Part shown: in pieces, positions 18,483-26,402 of the stretch
How positions within the stretch are numbered: position 1 is the first letter of the stretch
How the letters are laid out: every line of letters begins with the position of its first letter
Assembly (NCBI GenBank): GCA_020351775.1
Contig: CP070666.1
Coordinates: 5,468,629-5,509,974, forward strand
DNA: 41,346 nt
Reading direction: 5' to 3'
Source: Gemmatimonadota bacterium
GTDB taxonomy: Bacteria > Gemmatimonadota > Gemmatimonadetes > Gemmatimonadales > GWC2-71-9
The notes under the pieces: generated by a model
What the model saw: only the letters and a program-made list of their open reading frames with translations
What the model was told of the DNA's origin: nothing
Databases searched by the model: none
Program-made: the position numbers and the translations under genes

Positions 18483-20141
18483 ATGACACACACTGCGCTC
18501 GCTCGAAAGTACCGACCCACCAGTTTCTCAGACCTGGTTTCGCAGGATCACGTCGCTGCCGGCCTGGCAGGCGCCGTTGCCAAGGGACGGGTCGCGCACG
18601 CCTACGTGCTCACCGGGCCTCGCGGCGTTGGCAAGACCAGTGCAGCCCGGATCCTAGCGATGGCGCTCAACTGTGAGGACCGGGCCAGCGCGCCGGCTGA
18701 GGGCGAGCCCTGCGGCAAGTGTGAATCGTGCCTGCGCATCTGGTCAGGCGTCGTGAACCTCGACGTTGTCGAAATAGATGCTGCAAGCAATCGCGGTGTG
18801 GACGATGCGCGTGAACTGCGTGAGCGGGCGATGTATGCGGCCAGCGGACCAGATCGTCACAAGGTGTACATAGTGGACGAAGCTCACATGCTAACGCGCG
18901 AAGCTTGGAATGCCCTGCTCAAGATCCTGGAGGAACCTCCGCCGCGCGTTGTCTTCGTTTTCGCGACAACGGAGCCGCACAAGATCTCCAATACGGCGGC
19001 TCCAGTAATGAGCCGAGTGCAGCGGTTTGATTTCAGGCGCCTAGGACCCCAAGCCATAATGACGAGGCTGCGATACGTGGCGGACCAGGAAGCGATCGTG
19101 GCTGAGGAAGAAGCCCTACAGTTGATCACGCGAGTCGCCGATGGCGGCATGCGGGACGCTCTTTCACTGCTGGATCAGTCCCTGGCTTTTGGAGAGGGGC
19201 CGGTGTCTGCCGAGCGGGTGCGGCACGCGCTGGGCCTGATCGATGAAGAGATGTATGGAGAGCTGTTGGATATCATCGCCGGGCGCCGCACCGCGGAGGT
19301 GTTCCCGTTTGTCGGGAGGCTGGTCGAAGGTGGTGCCGATCTGGCGGAGTTCTTAAACGGGGCAGGCGAAGTGTTGCGGGCCCTGCTGATTCGGATCCTC
19401 GATGGCCGTCCCGAGGGTCTCACCGATGGTCTGCGCGCGGCCGTGGAGCAGCACGCAGCCCACTACCAATCCGGCGACATCCTGAGGATGCTCAAGCTGC
19501 TGGGCGGGGCCGAAGCAGTGGTTCGACGCAGTCCCAATGCCAGGCTGCACGTCGAGACCCTGTTGGTGCAATGGTCCCTGCTCGATAGGACCGTGGAACT
19601 GAATGACGTCCTGGCAGCACTCGCGGCGCATGGCGAGAGCAGGACTGGCGAGCTGACAAGAGGCCCTGCTGGCAAGGCGATGAGCGAACTGGATGCTCAT
19701 GATTGTACCGGCGGTGACAGTCCTGCCCCGGTGGTCGCTGACGGTCCCTCCCTGTCCATTGAAGCGATTGGGGCTCTCTGGCGCAGGATTACCGAGGTTG
19801 CCGGACAGCGACGTAGGATGGTTCAGGAAGCCCTCGGGCATGCCCGGGCCGTCGAGGTGAGAGACGGGGTGGTCGTCCTAGAGGTTACTGACAGTGAGGT
19901 CCATCTCGAGGGTCTGACTCGGAGTCGCGACGTCATACAGAAGGTGATTGCGGAAGTCATGGGGTGTGGACCGGTTCGGATCGAGTATCGGAGTAGGAGT
20001 GATGCCGCCCCGGCTGGCAATGACACGCCTCTGCGACTCAATCAGGAGCAGGAGCGGCAGGAGCGCATGCGCCGCTATCGTGACCAAGATCCGGCGCTCG
20101 ACGCTATCGCGGACGCGCTGGATCTGGAAGTGATTGAGTAG
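18483..20141 (+). CDS. dnaX: DNA polymerase III subunit tau/gamma
   Basis: 552 residues. This is the clamp-loader ATPase of the replisome. ALARKYRPTSFSDLVSQDHV is the classic start; the frame continues further upstream, but that part overlaps the SRP RNA, so ATG 18483 is chosen. Walker A is GPRGVGKTS (45-53), the zinc module uses Cys64, Cys77, Cys80 and Cys83, and Walker B is VYIVDEAHML. The AAA+ lid and domain III follow. A divergent tail after about residue 390 (tau-specific part) ends in a charged sequence. I saw no obvious slippery A-run for frameshifting to gamma. ybaB and recR follow, the usual dnaX-ybaB-recR order. Confidence 0.96.
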   Translation: MTHTALARKYRPTSFSDLVSQDHVAAGLAGAVAKGRVAHAYVLTGPRGVGKTSAARILAMALNCEDRASAPAEGEPCGKCESCLRIWSGVVNLDVVEIDAASNRGVDDARELRERAMYAASGPDRHKVYIVDEAHMLTREAWNALLKILEEPPPRVVFVFATTEPHKISNTAAPVMSRVQRFDFRRLGPQAIMTRLRYVADQEAIVAEEEALQLITRVADGGMRDALSLLDQSLAFGEGPVSAERVRHALGLIDEEMYGELLDIIAGRRTAEVFPFVGRLVEGGADLAEFLNGAGEVLRALLIRILDGRPEGLTDGLRAAVEQHAAHYQSGDILRMLKLLGGAEAVVRRSPNARLHVETLLVQWSLLDRTVELNDVLAALAAHGESRTGELTRGPAGKAMSELDAHDCTGGDSPAPVVADGPSLSIEAIGALWRRITEVAGQRRRMVQEALGHARAVEVRDGVVVLEVTDSEVHLEGLTRSRDVIQKVIAEVMGCGPVRIEYRSRSDAAPAGNDTPLRLNQEQERQERMRRYRDQDPALDAIADALDLEVIE

Positions 20142-20210
20142 CTTGCGGCTGTTCCACGCCCAGGGTAGCTTGCATCGTTCAATGTAGCTCTAGCACGTGT
20201 GAGTTCAGTT

Positions 20211-20528
20211 ATGGCCGATTTCTCACAGCTCCTGCAGTTGGGTCAGCAGATGCAAGGCAAGCTGACCGAAATGCAGACCGAGTTGGCTCAACAGACGGTG
20301 ACTGGTTCATCTGGGGGTGGGATGGTGAAAGCCGCGGCAAACGGCCGTGGCGAGATTCGGTCTATCGAGATCGACCCCAGCGTGGTATCGGACGGTGACG
20401 TTGAGATGCTGGAGGATCTTGTCCTTGCGGCCGTCAGCGAGGCCCAGCGCAAGGCCCAAGAGCTATATCGCAGCGAGTTGGGCAAAGTAACGGGAGGGCT
20501 TCCCCTTCCGTTCCAGCTTCCGTTGTAG
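20211..20528 (+). CDS. YbaB/EbfC family nucleoid-associated protein
   Basis: 105 residues starting at ATG 20211 (MADFSQLLQLGQQMQ); a GTG 12 nt upstream is possible but less typical. The family pattern is clear: a glutamine-rich N-terminal helix, the central VKAAANGRGEIRSIEIDPSV strand region, and a C-terminal helix. These dimeric proteins bind DNA broadly. The gene lies between dnaX and recR, as in many bacteria, and its stop precedes the recR GTG by 5 nt. Confidence 0.94.
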   Translation: MADFSQLLQLGQQMQGKLTEMQTELAQQTVTGSSGGGMVKAAANGRGEIRSIEIDPSVVSDGDVEMLEDLVLAAVSEAQRKAQELYRSELGKVTGGLPLPFQLPL

Positions 20529-20533
20529 CAGGC

Positions 20534-21130
20534 GTGTCGGCCATCGATGAGCTTTGCAGTGAGTTGGCCAAGCTGCCCGGCATCGGGCGCAAGACGGCCA
20601 CGCGGCTGACATACTTCCTGCTTAAGCAACCACCTGATGAGGTAGTCCGGCTCGCCGCAGCCATCAGGTCGGTCTCGGAGCGGATACGTCCCTGCTCGGT
20701 GTGTGGCAATCTGGGCGAAACCGATCCTTGCCTCATCTGTGAAGATCCGCGGCGCGACAAGGAGCTGCTGTGTGTGGTGGAGGAGGCGTCCGACATCGGT
20801 GCGATCGAGCGGACAGGTGAATACCGCGGTCTCTACCATGTCCTGGGTGGTCACCTCTCGCCACTCGACGGGATCGGTCCTGAAGATCTACGCATTGAGG
20901 GGCTACGGGCACGGGTGGCAAACGGTTGTGAGGTGCGCGAGGTGATCCTCGCGACCAATCCATCGATGGAAGGAGAAGTCACCGCGACGTACGTTCGAGG
21001 CGTACTTGAGAACGCCGGTGTACAGGTAACCCGGATCGCTTTGGGACTGCCTGTCGGCGGTGATCTGGAATATGCAGACGGGGTCACGATAGCTCAGGCC
21101 TTGGCAGCCCGACGGGAGATGCCGCGGTGA
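20534..21130 (+). CDS. recR: Recombination mediator RecR
   Basis: 198 residues. RecR loads RecA at gaps with RecO and RecF. A helix-hairpin-helix (LAKLPGIGRKTATRL) is followed by a C4 zinc finger (Cys54, Cys57, Cys66, Cys69), a Toprim domain (LCVVEEASDIGAIE through LATNPSMEGEVTA) and a final Walker-B-like stretch (GLPVGGDLEYADGVTIAQAL). Length and order match the family. The gene starts with GTG, 5 nt after ybaB, and its stop overlaps the next small gene. Confidence 0.97.
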   Translation: MSAIDELCSELAKLPGIGRKTATRLTYFLLKQPPDEVVRLAAAIRSVSERIRPCSVCGNLGETDPCLICEDPRRDKELLCVVEEASDIGAIERTGEYRGLYHVLGGHLSPLDGIGPEDLRIEGLRARVANGCEVREVILATNPSMEGEVTATYVRGVLENAGVQVTRIALGLPVGGDLEYADGVTIAQALAARREMPR

Positions 21131-21402
21131 TGGGGCCGAAAACAAGGGCTCTGATGATTGGACTCGGTGTCGGGATCACGGCAGGTGCGTTGCTGGCACA
21201 GCACTCGATGGACCGTCACCGGAAGCAGTTGTTCAGTGGGAGACCGTTGCGGCGTCTCTCGGCCCTGGGGTATTTGAATAGTCATCCGAGCGTGGAGGCT
21301 GTTCACCTGCTCCAGGACTACCTGGCATGGGAGCAGCATCCTATGCTGCGACGTCGGGCGGAGGCGATCGTGCGGCGCATGGAAGCAAAACTGGGGTCAT
21401 GA
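21127..21402 (+). CDS. Small hypothetical protein with N-terminal membrane segment
   Basis: 91 residues from GTG 21127; the ATG at 21130 is equally possible. Not recognised. The N-terminus holds a hydrophobic glycine/alanine-rich helix (about 9-24, LMIGLGVGITAGALLA). The rest is basic and predicted helical, with a YLNSHPSVEAVHLLQDYLAWEQHPMLRRRAE pattern (shown here in part: SVEAVHLLQDYLAWE) that recalls a HEAT-like helical pair. It overlaps the recR stop and precedes the Roadblock gene by 9 nt, so it probably belongs to the same transcript and could be an accessory of the MglA/MglB module, but this is position only. Confidence 0.75.
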   Translation: MMGPKTRALMIGLGVGITAGALLAQHSMDRHRKQLFSGRPLRRLSALGYLNSHPSVEAVHLLQDYLAWEQHPMLRRRAEAIVRRMEAKLGS

Positions 21403-21411
21403 GAGGACACA

Positions 21412-21909
21412 ATGCCTGGTGCAGCGACCTGGTCACTGGATGAGAGTGATTACAAGCGCATTAGCGCCCATCTGAACGCACTCCTCAAAGAGGCGAACGC
21501 GAGATGTGCTCTACTGGTGGATCGCGCTGGGCAGTTGCTCGCCAATGTGGGTGAGCAGATGGCATTCGATCCCACTGCTTTCGCGTCTCTGACAGCGGCA
21601 GACTTCAGTGCCAACGATCAACTCGCCAAGATGATCGGAGAGCCGGAATTTGCGTCGCTATTCCACCAGGGCGAGAAGGAATCCATGTATCTCGCCGACA
21701 TTGCGAGAAGAGTGATCTTGGTGGTGCTCTTCGACGAACGAACGACAGTGGGAATGGTACGACTTCGTGTGAGGCAGACAGTGAACGATCTCGTGACGCT
21801 GTTCGACGAGATGTTCGCTCGTGAGGCTCCTGGGGCGGCGGCTCCAACGGAGCGTCGTGGACTGCTCGAAGGAGCAGAGGACGAAATCGACAAACTCTTT
21901 GGGGATTAA
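21412..21909 (+). CDS. Roadblock/LC7-domain protein, MglB-like
   Basis: 165 residues. The Roadblock/LC7 fold spans about 15-125: CALLVDRAGQLLANVGEQ gives the typical first strands, and VILVVLFDERTTVGMVRLRV the later ones. The C-terminal tail is acidic and ends in EDEIDKLFGD. MglB-type Roadblock proteins act as GTPase-activating partners of MglA, which lies 18 nt downstream. AGAGGA precedes the ATG. The pair should therefore act together in cell polarity, although motility itself cannot be read from the window. Confidence 0.9.
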   Translation: MPGAATWSLDESDYKRISAHLNALLKEANARCALLVDRAGQLLANVGEQMAFDPTAFASLTAADFSANDQLAKMIGEPEFASLFHQGEKESMYLADIARRVILVVLFDERTTVGMVRLRVRQTVNDLVTLFDEMFAREAPGAAAPTERRGLLEGAEDEIDKLFGD

Positions 21910-21927
21910 GGGAAGGCACTGTCGACG

Positions 21928-22602
21928 ATGTCGATGATCAACTACGCTTCCCGGGAAATCAACTGCAAACTCGTGTACTACGGGCCCGGTTTGGGCGGCA
22001 AAACGACGAATCTGGAGCACGTTTACCAAAAGGTGGCGCCGGACACTCGTGGCAAGATGGTGTCTCTAGCGACGGAAACCGAACGTACGTTGTTCTTCGA
22101 CTTCCTTCCTGTGGATCTCGGCACGATCCGCGGATTCAAGACGCGCTTCCACCTCTACACGGTGCCGGGACAGGTTTACTACAACGCATCACGCAAGCTG
22201 ATCTTGAAGGGTGTGGACGGTGTCGTGTTCGTGGCAGACAGTCAGATCGAGCGGACCGAGGCCAACATCGAGTCGATGCAGAATCTGTACGACAACATGG
22301 CTGAGTACGGCTATGATCTGACGAAGATCCCGTTTGTCGTGCAGTACAACAAGCGTGATCTGCCCAATGCAGCGCCGGTCGTAGAGCTACAGTCTCAGTT
22401 GAACCCGGGCTGGCCGGTTGAGGATCCGACAAAACAGAAAGCGGTGGCTGACCCCTGGCACGAAGGGGATTATCTTGTAGAAGAGATCGATGGCATGTGG
22501 ATCGAACGGGCTCCGTACTTTGAATCGGTCGCCATCACGGGGGAGGGCGTGTTTGACACTCTGAGGGCTCTGGCAAAGACGGTCCTCAAGACACTGAGCT
22601 GA
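21928..22602 (+). CDS. mglA: MglA-type small Ras-like GTPase
   Basis: 224 residues. P-loop [11 protein letters not shown] (18-28), the MglA-specific TVPGQ switch II (78-82) in place of the DTAGQ of Ras, and NKRD (141-144) for guanine recognition. [14 protein letters not shown] is near identical in this family. Canonical MglA has about 195 residues; here roughly 28 extra residues, rich in Pro, Asp and Trp, sit between NKRD and the last strand (about 163-192). In Myxococcus, MglA sets front-rear polarity; in non-gliding bacteria its job is less clear. The MglB-like partner is just upstream, and pgsA follows after 12 nt. Confidence 0.94.
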   Translation: MSMINYASREINCKLVYYGPGLGGKTTNLEHVYQKVAPDTRGKMVSLATETERTLFFDFLPVDLGTIRGFKTRFHLYTVPGQVYYNASRKLILKGVDGVVFVADSQIERTEANIESMQNLYDNMAEYGYDLTKIPFVVQYNKRDLPNAAPVVELQSQLNPGWPVEDPTKQKAVADPWHEGDYLVEEIDGMWIERAPYFESVAITGEGVFDTLRALAKTVLKTLS

Positions 22603-22614
22603 ATTGGTGCGGCA

Positions 22615-23277
22615 ATGATCTGGACGTTGCCCAACATCCTCACCATCTGTCGTATTGCGCTCACCCCGGTGATTGCGCTGCTGCCATTCATCAGCGGGTA
22701 TGCACCCAAGATCATCGCGTTCGTTGTCTTTCTAGCTGCCGCGATCAGTGATTTCTACGACGGTCGCCTCGCGCGCGAGCGCGACGAAATCACGGATCTG
22801 GGCAAGCTGCTTGATCCCATCGCCGACAAGCTGTTGCTGTTTGCCACCCTGGTCCCCATCTATTGGATCACGAACTACCGCATGCAGGAGTACGGCATCC
22901 CATGGTGGGGAAACTTCCCGCTTTGGGTTGCGGTGATACTCATAGGCCGTGAGCTGCTGATGACCGCCTTTCGGCACATGGCGCAGCGTAAAGGTGTCGT
23001 AATAGCTGCCGCCGGCGCCGGCAAACTCAAGACGATCATTCAGGATGTCTTCATTGGGGCAATGATCGCTTGGTTTGCATGGAAGGACATGAGGCAAGCG
23101 TTCGGCTGGGAGAGCGGGTGGTTTGGTGAGTTCTGGGAGCGGTTCCACGGCACGGTGATAGCAGTCACGCTAGGAATCACTCTGCTCGTGACTGTATACT
23201 CGCTCGGAGTCTACGTATATCGCTATAGGATGCTGTTCCGCAGCGTGCCAGCTTCCACCCCGGGCGATGGATCTTGA
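22615..23277 (+). CDS. pgsA: CDP-diacylglycerol-glycerol-3-phosphate 3-phosphatidyltransferase
   Basis: 220 residues, an inner-membrane enzyme that makes phosphatidylglycerol phosphate. The CDP-alcohol phosphotransferase signature is complete: Asp46, Asp49, Gly50, Ala53-Arg54, Gly63, Asp67 and Asp71. PNILTICRIALTPV at the start is typical of PgsA. Five to six membrane helices are predicted. Its 3' end overlaps cinA by 11 nt, so the two are co-translated. Other CDP-alcohol transferases share the motif, but the length and N-terminus favour PgsA. Confidence 0.92.
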   Translation: MIWTLPNILTICRIALTPVIALLPFISGYAPKIIAFVVFLAAAISDFYDGRLARERDEITDLGKLLDPIADKLLLFATLVPIYWITNYRMQEYGIPWWGNFPLWVAVILIGRELLMTAFRHMAQRKGVVIAAAGAGKLKTIIQDVFIGAMIAWFAWKDMRQAFGWESGWFGEFWERFHGTVIAVTLGITLLVTVYSLGVYVYRYRMLFRSVPASTPGDGS

Positions 23278-24517
23278 AGTCGTAACGGTCGGCACGGAAC
23301 TCCTCCTCGGTTTCACTCTCGACACCAACGCAGCTGACATCGCACGTTCCCTCGCTTCGATTGGTGTGCGCGTGGTGCGGCTAACGACAGTCGGCGACGA
23401 TGCCCGGGCGATCCGAGGGGCTGTGTCGGACGGCCTGCACCGATCCGGTTTCGTGATCGTCACGGGAGGGCTAGGTCCGACCCGTGACGATATCACGAAA
23501 CAGGCGGTAGCAGATATCTACCGGGCCCCGCTGGAGCTGGACGAGGACTACCTGAGTGTTCTGGAGCAACGTTTCGCGCGGCTCGGCCGGGGCCCGATGC
23601 CCGAATCCAACCGCACGCAGGCCCAGGTGCCCCGCGGAGCGATCGTGCTACCCAACCGGCGCGGTACGGCTCCGGGGCTCTGGCTCCACGGGGAGCCGGG
23701 TAGCACCGTGCTGCTACCGGGCATACCGCAGGAGATGCGATCTCTGCTTGAGCGAGAGGTGATGCCCCGCTTGAGCCGGCTCGCTAGCGGCGCCAGCGGC
23801 GAAGCGACGGTCACTCTGTCCCGCACGCTGCGCACTACCGGCGTCTCCGAATCCGGTTTGGCCGACCAGATCGGCCATCTGGACCGGACCTTCGACCCGG
23901 TATCGCTGGCCTATCTGCCCGGGCTTGACGGAGTTGATCTACGGCTCAGTGCCTGCCAAATGACCCGAACTGCAGCCGAAAGCGCCCTGGCGCGTGCGGT
24001 GGATCAGTTGCGGCCCGTGCTCGGCCAAAACCTGTACGGTGAGGGTGACGTGCAACTGGCGGCGGTCGTTCTGGAGCGGCTGCGTGCGTCGGCGTGGCAG
24101 CTGGCCACGGCTGAGTCGTGCACGGGCGGACTCATAGGCGCTAAGCTGACGGCCGTGCCAGGATCATCTGACGTCTATGTCGGAGGCGTGGTCTGCTATT
24201 CGAACGAATCGAAGGCCAGGGACCTGGGAGTGCCCGAGGAGCTGCTGCGGGACCACGGCGCCGTGAGTGAGGCTGTGGTGAGAGCGATGGCCGAGGGCGT
24301 TTGCCGTCGATTTGGCACGGCTGTCGGGATAGCCGTCACTGGGATCGCCGGCCCCGGCGGTGGCAGCGACCAGAAGCCGCGCGGCACGGTGTGGATTGCG
24401 GTACAGCGGCGAAGCCGAGTGGAGTCAATCAGACGCTGGTTCCCTGGAGGGCGCGAGGAGGTCCGCCAGCGCAGTGCCCAGGCAGCCCTGGACCTAGTCC
24501 GTCGCCTCACGGACTGA
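23267..24517 (+). CDS. cinA: CinA family protein (competence/damage-inducible, NMN amidase)
   Basis: 416 residues. The N-terminal MoCF-like domain (1-170) has VTVGTELLLGFTLDTNA and VTGGLGPTRDDITK and is linked to ADP-ribose pyrophosphatase activity in some members. The C-terminal CinA domain (about 255-410) carries LATAESCTGGLIGAKLT and AVTGIAGPGGG and deamidates nicotinamide mononucleotide in NAD recycling. Both halves look complete. The gene starts inside pgsA and is followed by the repeat-rich region before grpE. A sirtuin that releases nicotinamide is in the same window, but a link is only conjecture. Confidence 0.95.
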   Translation: MDLEVVTVGTELLLGFTLDTNAADIARSLASIGVRVVRLTTVGDDARAIRGAVSDGLHRSGFVIVTGGLGPTRDDITKQAVADIYRAPLELDEDYLSVLEQRFARLGRGPMPESNRTQAQVPRGAIVLPNRRGTAPGLWLHGEPGSTVLLPGIPQEMRSLLEREVMPRLSRLASGASGEATVTLSRTLRTTGVSESGLADQIGHLDRTFDPVSLAYLPGLDGVDLRLSACQMTRTAAESALARAVDQLRPVLGQNLYGEGDVQLAAVVLERLRASAWQLATAESCTGGLIGAKLTAVPGSSDVYVGGVVCYSNESKARDLGVPEELLRDHGAVSEAVVRAMAEGVCRRFGTAVGIAVTGIAGPGGGSDQKPRGTVWIAVQRRSRVESIRRWFPGGREEVRQRSAQAALDLVRRLTD

Positions 24518-24532
24518 GCTCTGCGGAGATGA

Positions 24533-24590
24533 ATCGGGCCCGCGGCAGAAGGGACCCGATCTGCGCAGATCCGCGGCAGAATGTTATAGT
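24533..24590 (+). promoter_or_regulatory. Repeat and palindrome cluster upstream of grpE
   Basis: In the 127 nt between cinA and grpE there are several signals. CCGCGGCAGAA occurs twice (24540-24550 and 24571-24581). GATCTGCGCAGATC (24558-24571) is a perfect 14-bp palindrome. ATCGGGCCC and GGGACCCGAT (24533-24541, 24551-24560) can form a hairpin with one bulged A. CTGCGGAGAT (24521-24530) is nearly repeated as CTGCGCAGAT (24561-24570). A TATAGT -10-like box follows at 24585-24590. The layout suits an operator over a grpE-dnaJ promoter. It is not CIRCE. Confidence 0.45.
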
Positions 24591-24644
24591 TCGTTCGCAC
24601 ACTCCCAAGCGATTCATGGAGACGAAACGCAATCGGAAGGACTG

Positions 24645-25292
24645 ATGGGGAAACGGAAGAAGAGACATAAGCCGGTCGAAGAGGAGGCGCCCCCACCGGT
24701 TGAGGCAGCTCCTCGCGATCCGGACACGGCGGAACTTAAGCCGCCTGCAGCGGGTGAGGACGAGCAGGGCGGGCGCGAGGGGGGTGGCGGCGCGCTGGTT
24801 GAGACACCGGAAGCCGCCGTTGTCAGGCTCACGGAGGAGCTAGACTCTCAGAAGGATCGCTACCTTCGCCTGGCTGCTGAGTTCGATAACTTTCGTAAGC
24901 GGATGGTGAGAGAGCGAACCGAGGCCAGGGCCCGCGCCCAGGCTGATCTGGCGGCCAACCTGCTCGAATCGCTCGATGATCTCTCGCGGGTGGCTGCGCT
25001 TGACCCGGCACAGTCGAGCATGGAAGACGTGGTTGCCGGCGTGGGCTTGGTCGAACGAAAGCTGCTGCGCGAGTTGCAGAATCAGGGCTTGCAGCGGATC
25101 GGGAACGCGGGTGAGCAGTTTGATCCCAACGATCACGAGGCTGTGGCCACGGCACCAGCGCCCGCGGAGGAGCAGGAAAACCAGGTCGCTGCGGTACTGC
25201 AGGTCGGCTACCGACTCGGCAGCATGTTGCTCAGACCGGCCCGAGTTCAAGTCTTTGTCGCTCCCCCGACGGGCGGAGAGCCCGAGGCATAA
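24645..25292 (+). CDS. grpE: Nucleotide exchange factor GrpE
   Basis: 215 residues. GrpE releases ADP from DnaK. A charged, poorly conserved N-terminus (1-60; Lys/Arg then Glu/Pro-rich) is followed by the long dimer coiled coil (about 62-100, with DRYLRLAAEFDNFRKRMVRE) and the compact beta wing, which holds GLQRIGNAGEQFDPNDHEAVA. The end VGYRLGSMLLRPARVQV matches the family. GGAAGG precedes the ATG. It is followed 3 nt later by dnaJ. dnaK and hrcA are not in this window. Confidence 0.95.
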   Translation: MGKRKKRHKPVEEEAPPPVEAAPRDPDTAELKPPAAGEDEQGGREGGGGALVETPEAAVVRLTEELDSQKDRYLRLAAEFDNFRKRMVRERTEARARAQADLAANLLESLDDLSRVAALDPAQSSMEDVVAGVGLVERKLLRELQNQGLQRIGNAGEQFDPNDHEAVATAPAPAEEQENQVAAVLQVGYRLGSMLLRPARVQVFVAPPTGGEPEA

Positions 25293-25295
25293 TAA

Positions 25296-26402
25296 ATGGC
25301 TCCGGCCAAGGATTACTACCAGGTTCTAGGCGTTTCTGAGAAAGCATCGGCCGACGAGATCAAGAAGGCATACCGTCGGCTGGCGAAGCAGTATCATCCC
25401 GACGCCAATCCCAACGACACCCAGGCGGCTGAGCGGTTCAAGGAGATCTCCGAGGCCCACTCGGTCTTGAGCGACCCGGGACAGCGCAAGAAATACGACA
25501 CAATGCGCAAGTTCGGCGCATTTGCGGGTGGTCCGAGAAGCTGGGGCACGCGAACTGGGGGAGCCGGGTCCACGAAGTTTGAAGATTTCGACCTCGGGGG
25601 GTTCACCCAGGGTGGGTTCTCCGGCTTTGGCGGTCTGGGCGATATCTTCTCATCCATCTTCGGGAAAGGGAAGCGGTCGGGTGGGGTCGAGCCAATCGAG
25701 CAAGTGGTTGAGATCCCCTTCAAGGTGGCGGCCTTGGGTGGCAAAGTCCCCGTCAGCGTTCCCGTCACTGAGGCGTGCCCGACCTGTGGGGGCTCCGGTG
25801 CCGCTACCGGTGCCCAGGTGAGTACTTGTCAGGAATGCGGCGGTCGCGGCACCGTGAGCTTCGGCCAGGGTGGGTTCGCCGTGACCCGCCCCTGCCCTGC
25901 GTGCCGGGGACGGGGCCGCGTAGCTAGCCAGCCCTGCCCGAAATGCTCCGGTCAAGGTGAAGTGTCTATCAGCAAGCGGCTGCGTGTGACAGTACCGCCT
26001 GGTACCGATTCGGGGCACAAGGTGAGGCTCAAGGGACAGGGTCAGCGGAATCCGACCGGTGGACGCCCGGGGGACCTGATCGTGACGTTTCAGGTCAAGA
26101 AAGACCGCTTCTTCCGCAGGGAAGGACTCGACATCTACTGTACCGTCCCACTCAACGTCGCTCAGGCGGCGCTCGGCACGAAGCTGCAGGTGAGGACGAT
26201 CCACGGACAAAAGGTCGTCTTGCGGATCCCCCCTGCCACACAGCCCGGCCGGAAGCTCCGTATCAGAGGACAGGGAATCGAGAGGAACGGTCGCAAGGGT
26301 GATCAGTTCGTCGAGATTGCTGTGACCATTCCGGAGAGTCTAACACCAGAGCAACAGGAACTGCTTAAGAGTTTCGCTTCAGCGGCGGATCTGAAGTACT
26401 AG
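25296..26402 (+). CDS. dnaJ: Molecular chaperone DnaJ
   Basis: 368 residues. The J domain (6-70) has the HPD triad (34-36) that stimulates DnaK ATPase. A glycine/phenylalanine-rich linker follows (about 85-130). The zinc region has four repeats: CPTCGGSG, CQECGGRG, CPACRGRG and CPKCSGQG. The C-terminal substrate-binding domains end in SLTPEQQELLKSFA. All parts of a type I DnaJ are present. The stop codon TAG shares its bases with the stop of the convergent lipoprotein gene, and no hairpin separates the two. Confidence 0.97.
   Translation: MAPAKDYYQVLGVSEKASADEIKKAYRRLAKQYHPDANPNDTQAAERFKEISEAHSVLSDPGQRKKYDTMRKFGAFAGGPRSWGTRTGGAGSTKFEDFDLGGFTQGGFSGFGGLGDIFSSIFGKGKRSGGVEPIEQVVEIPFKVAALGGKVPVSVPVTEACPTCGGSGAATGAQVSTCQECGGRGTVSFGQGGFAVTRPCPACRGRGRVASQPCPKCSGQGEVSISKRLRVTVPPGTDSGHKVRLKGQGQRNPTGGRPGDLIVTFQVKKDRFFRREGLDIYCTVPLNVAQAALGTKLQVRTIHGQKVVLRIPPATQPGRKLRIRGQGIERNGRKGDQFVEIAVTIPESLTPEQQELLKSFASAADLKY

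Noticed and set aside
24518..24644. CIRCE element upstream of grpE
   Set aside because: The TTAGCACTC inverted repeat is absent; other repeats are present and reported separately.
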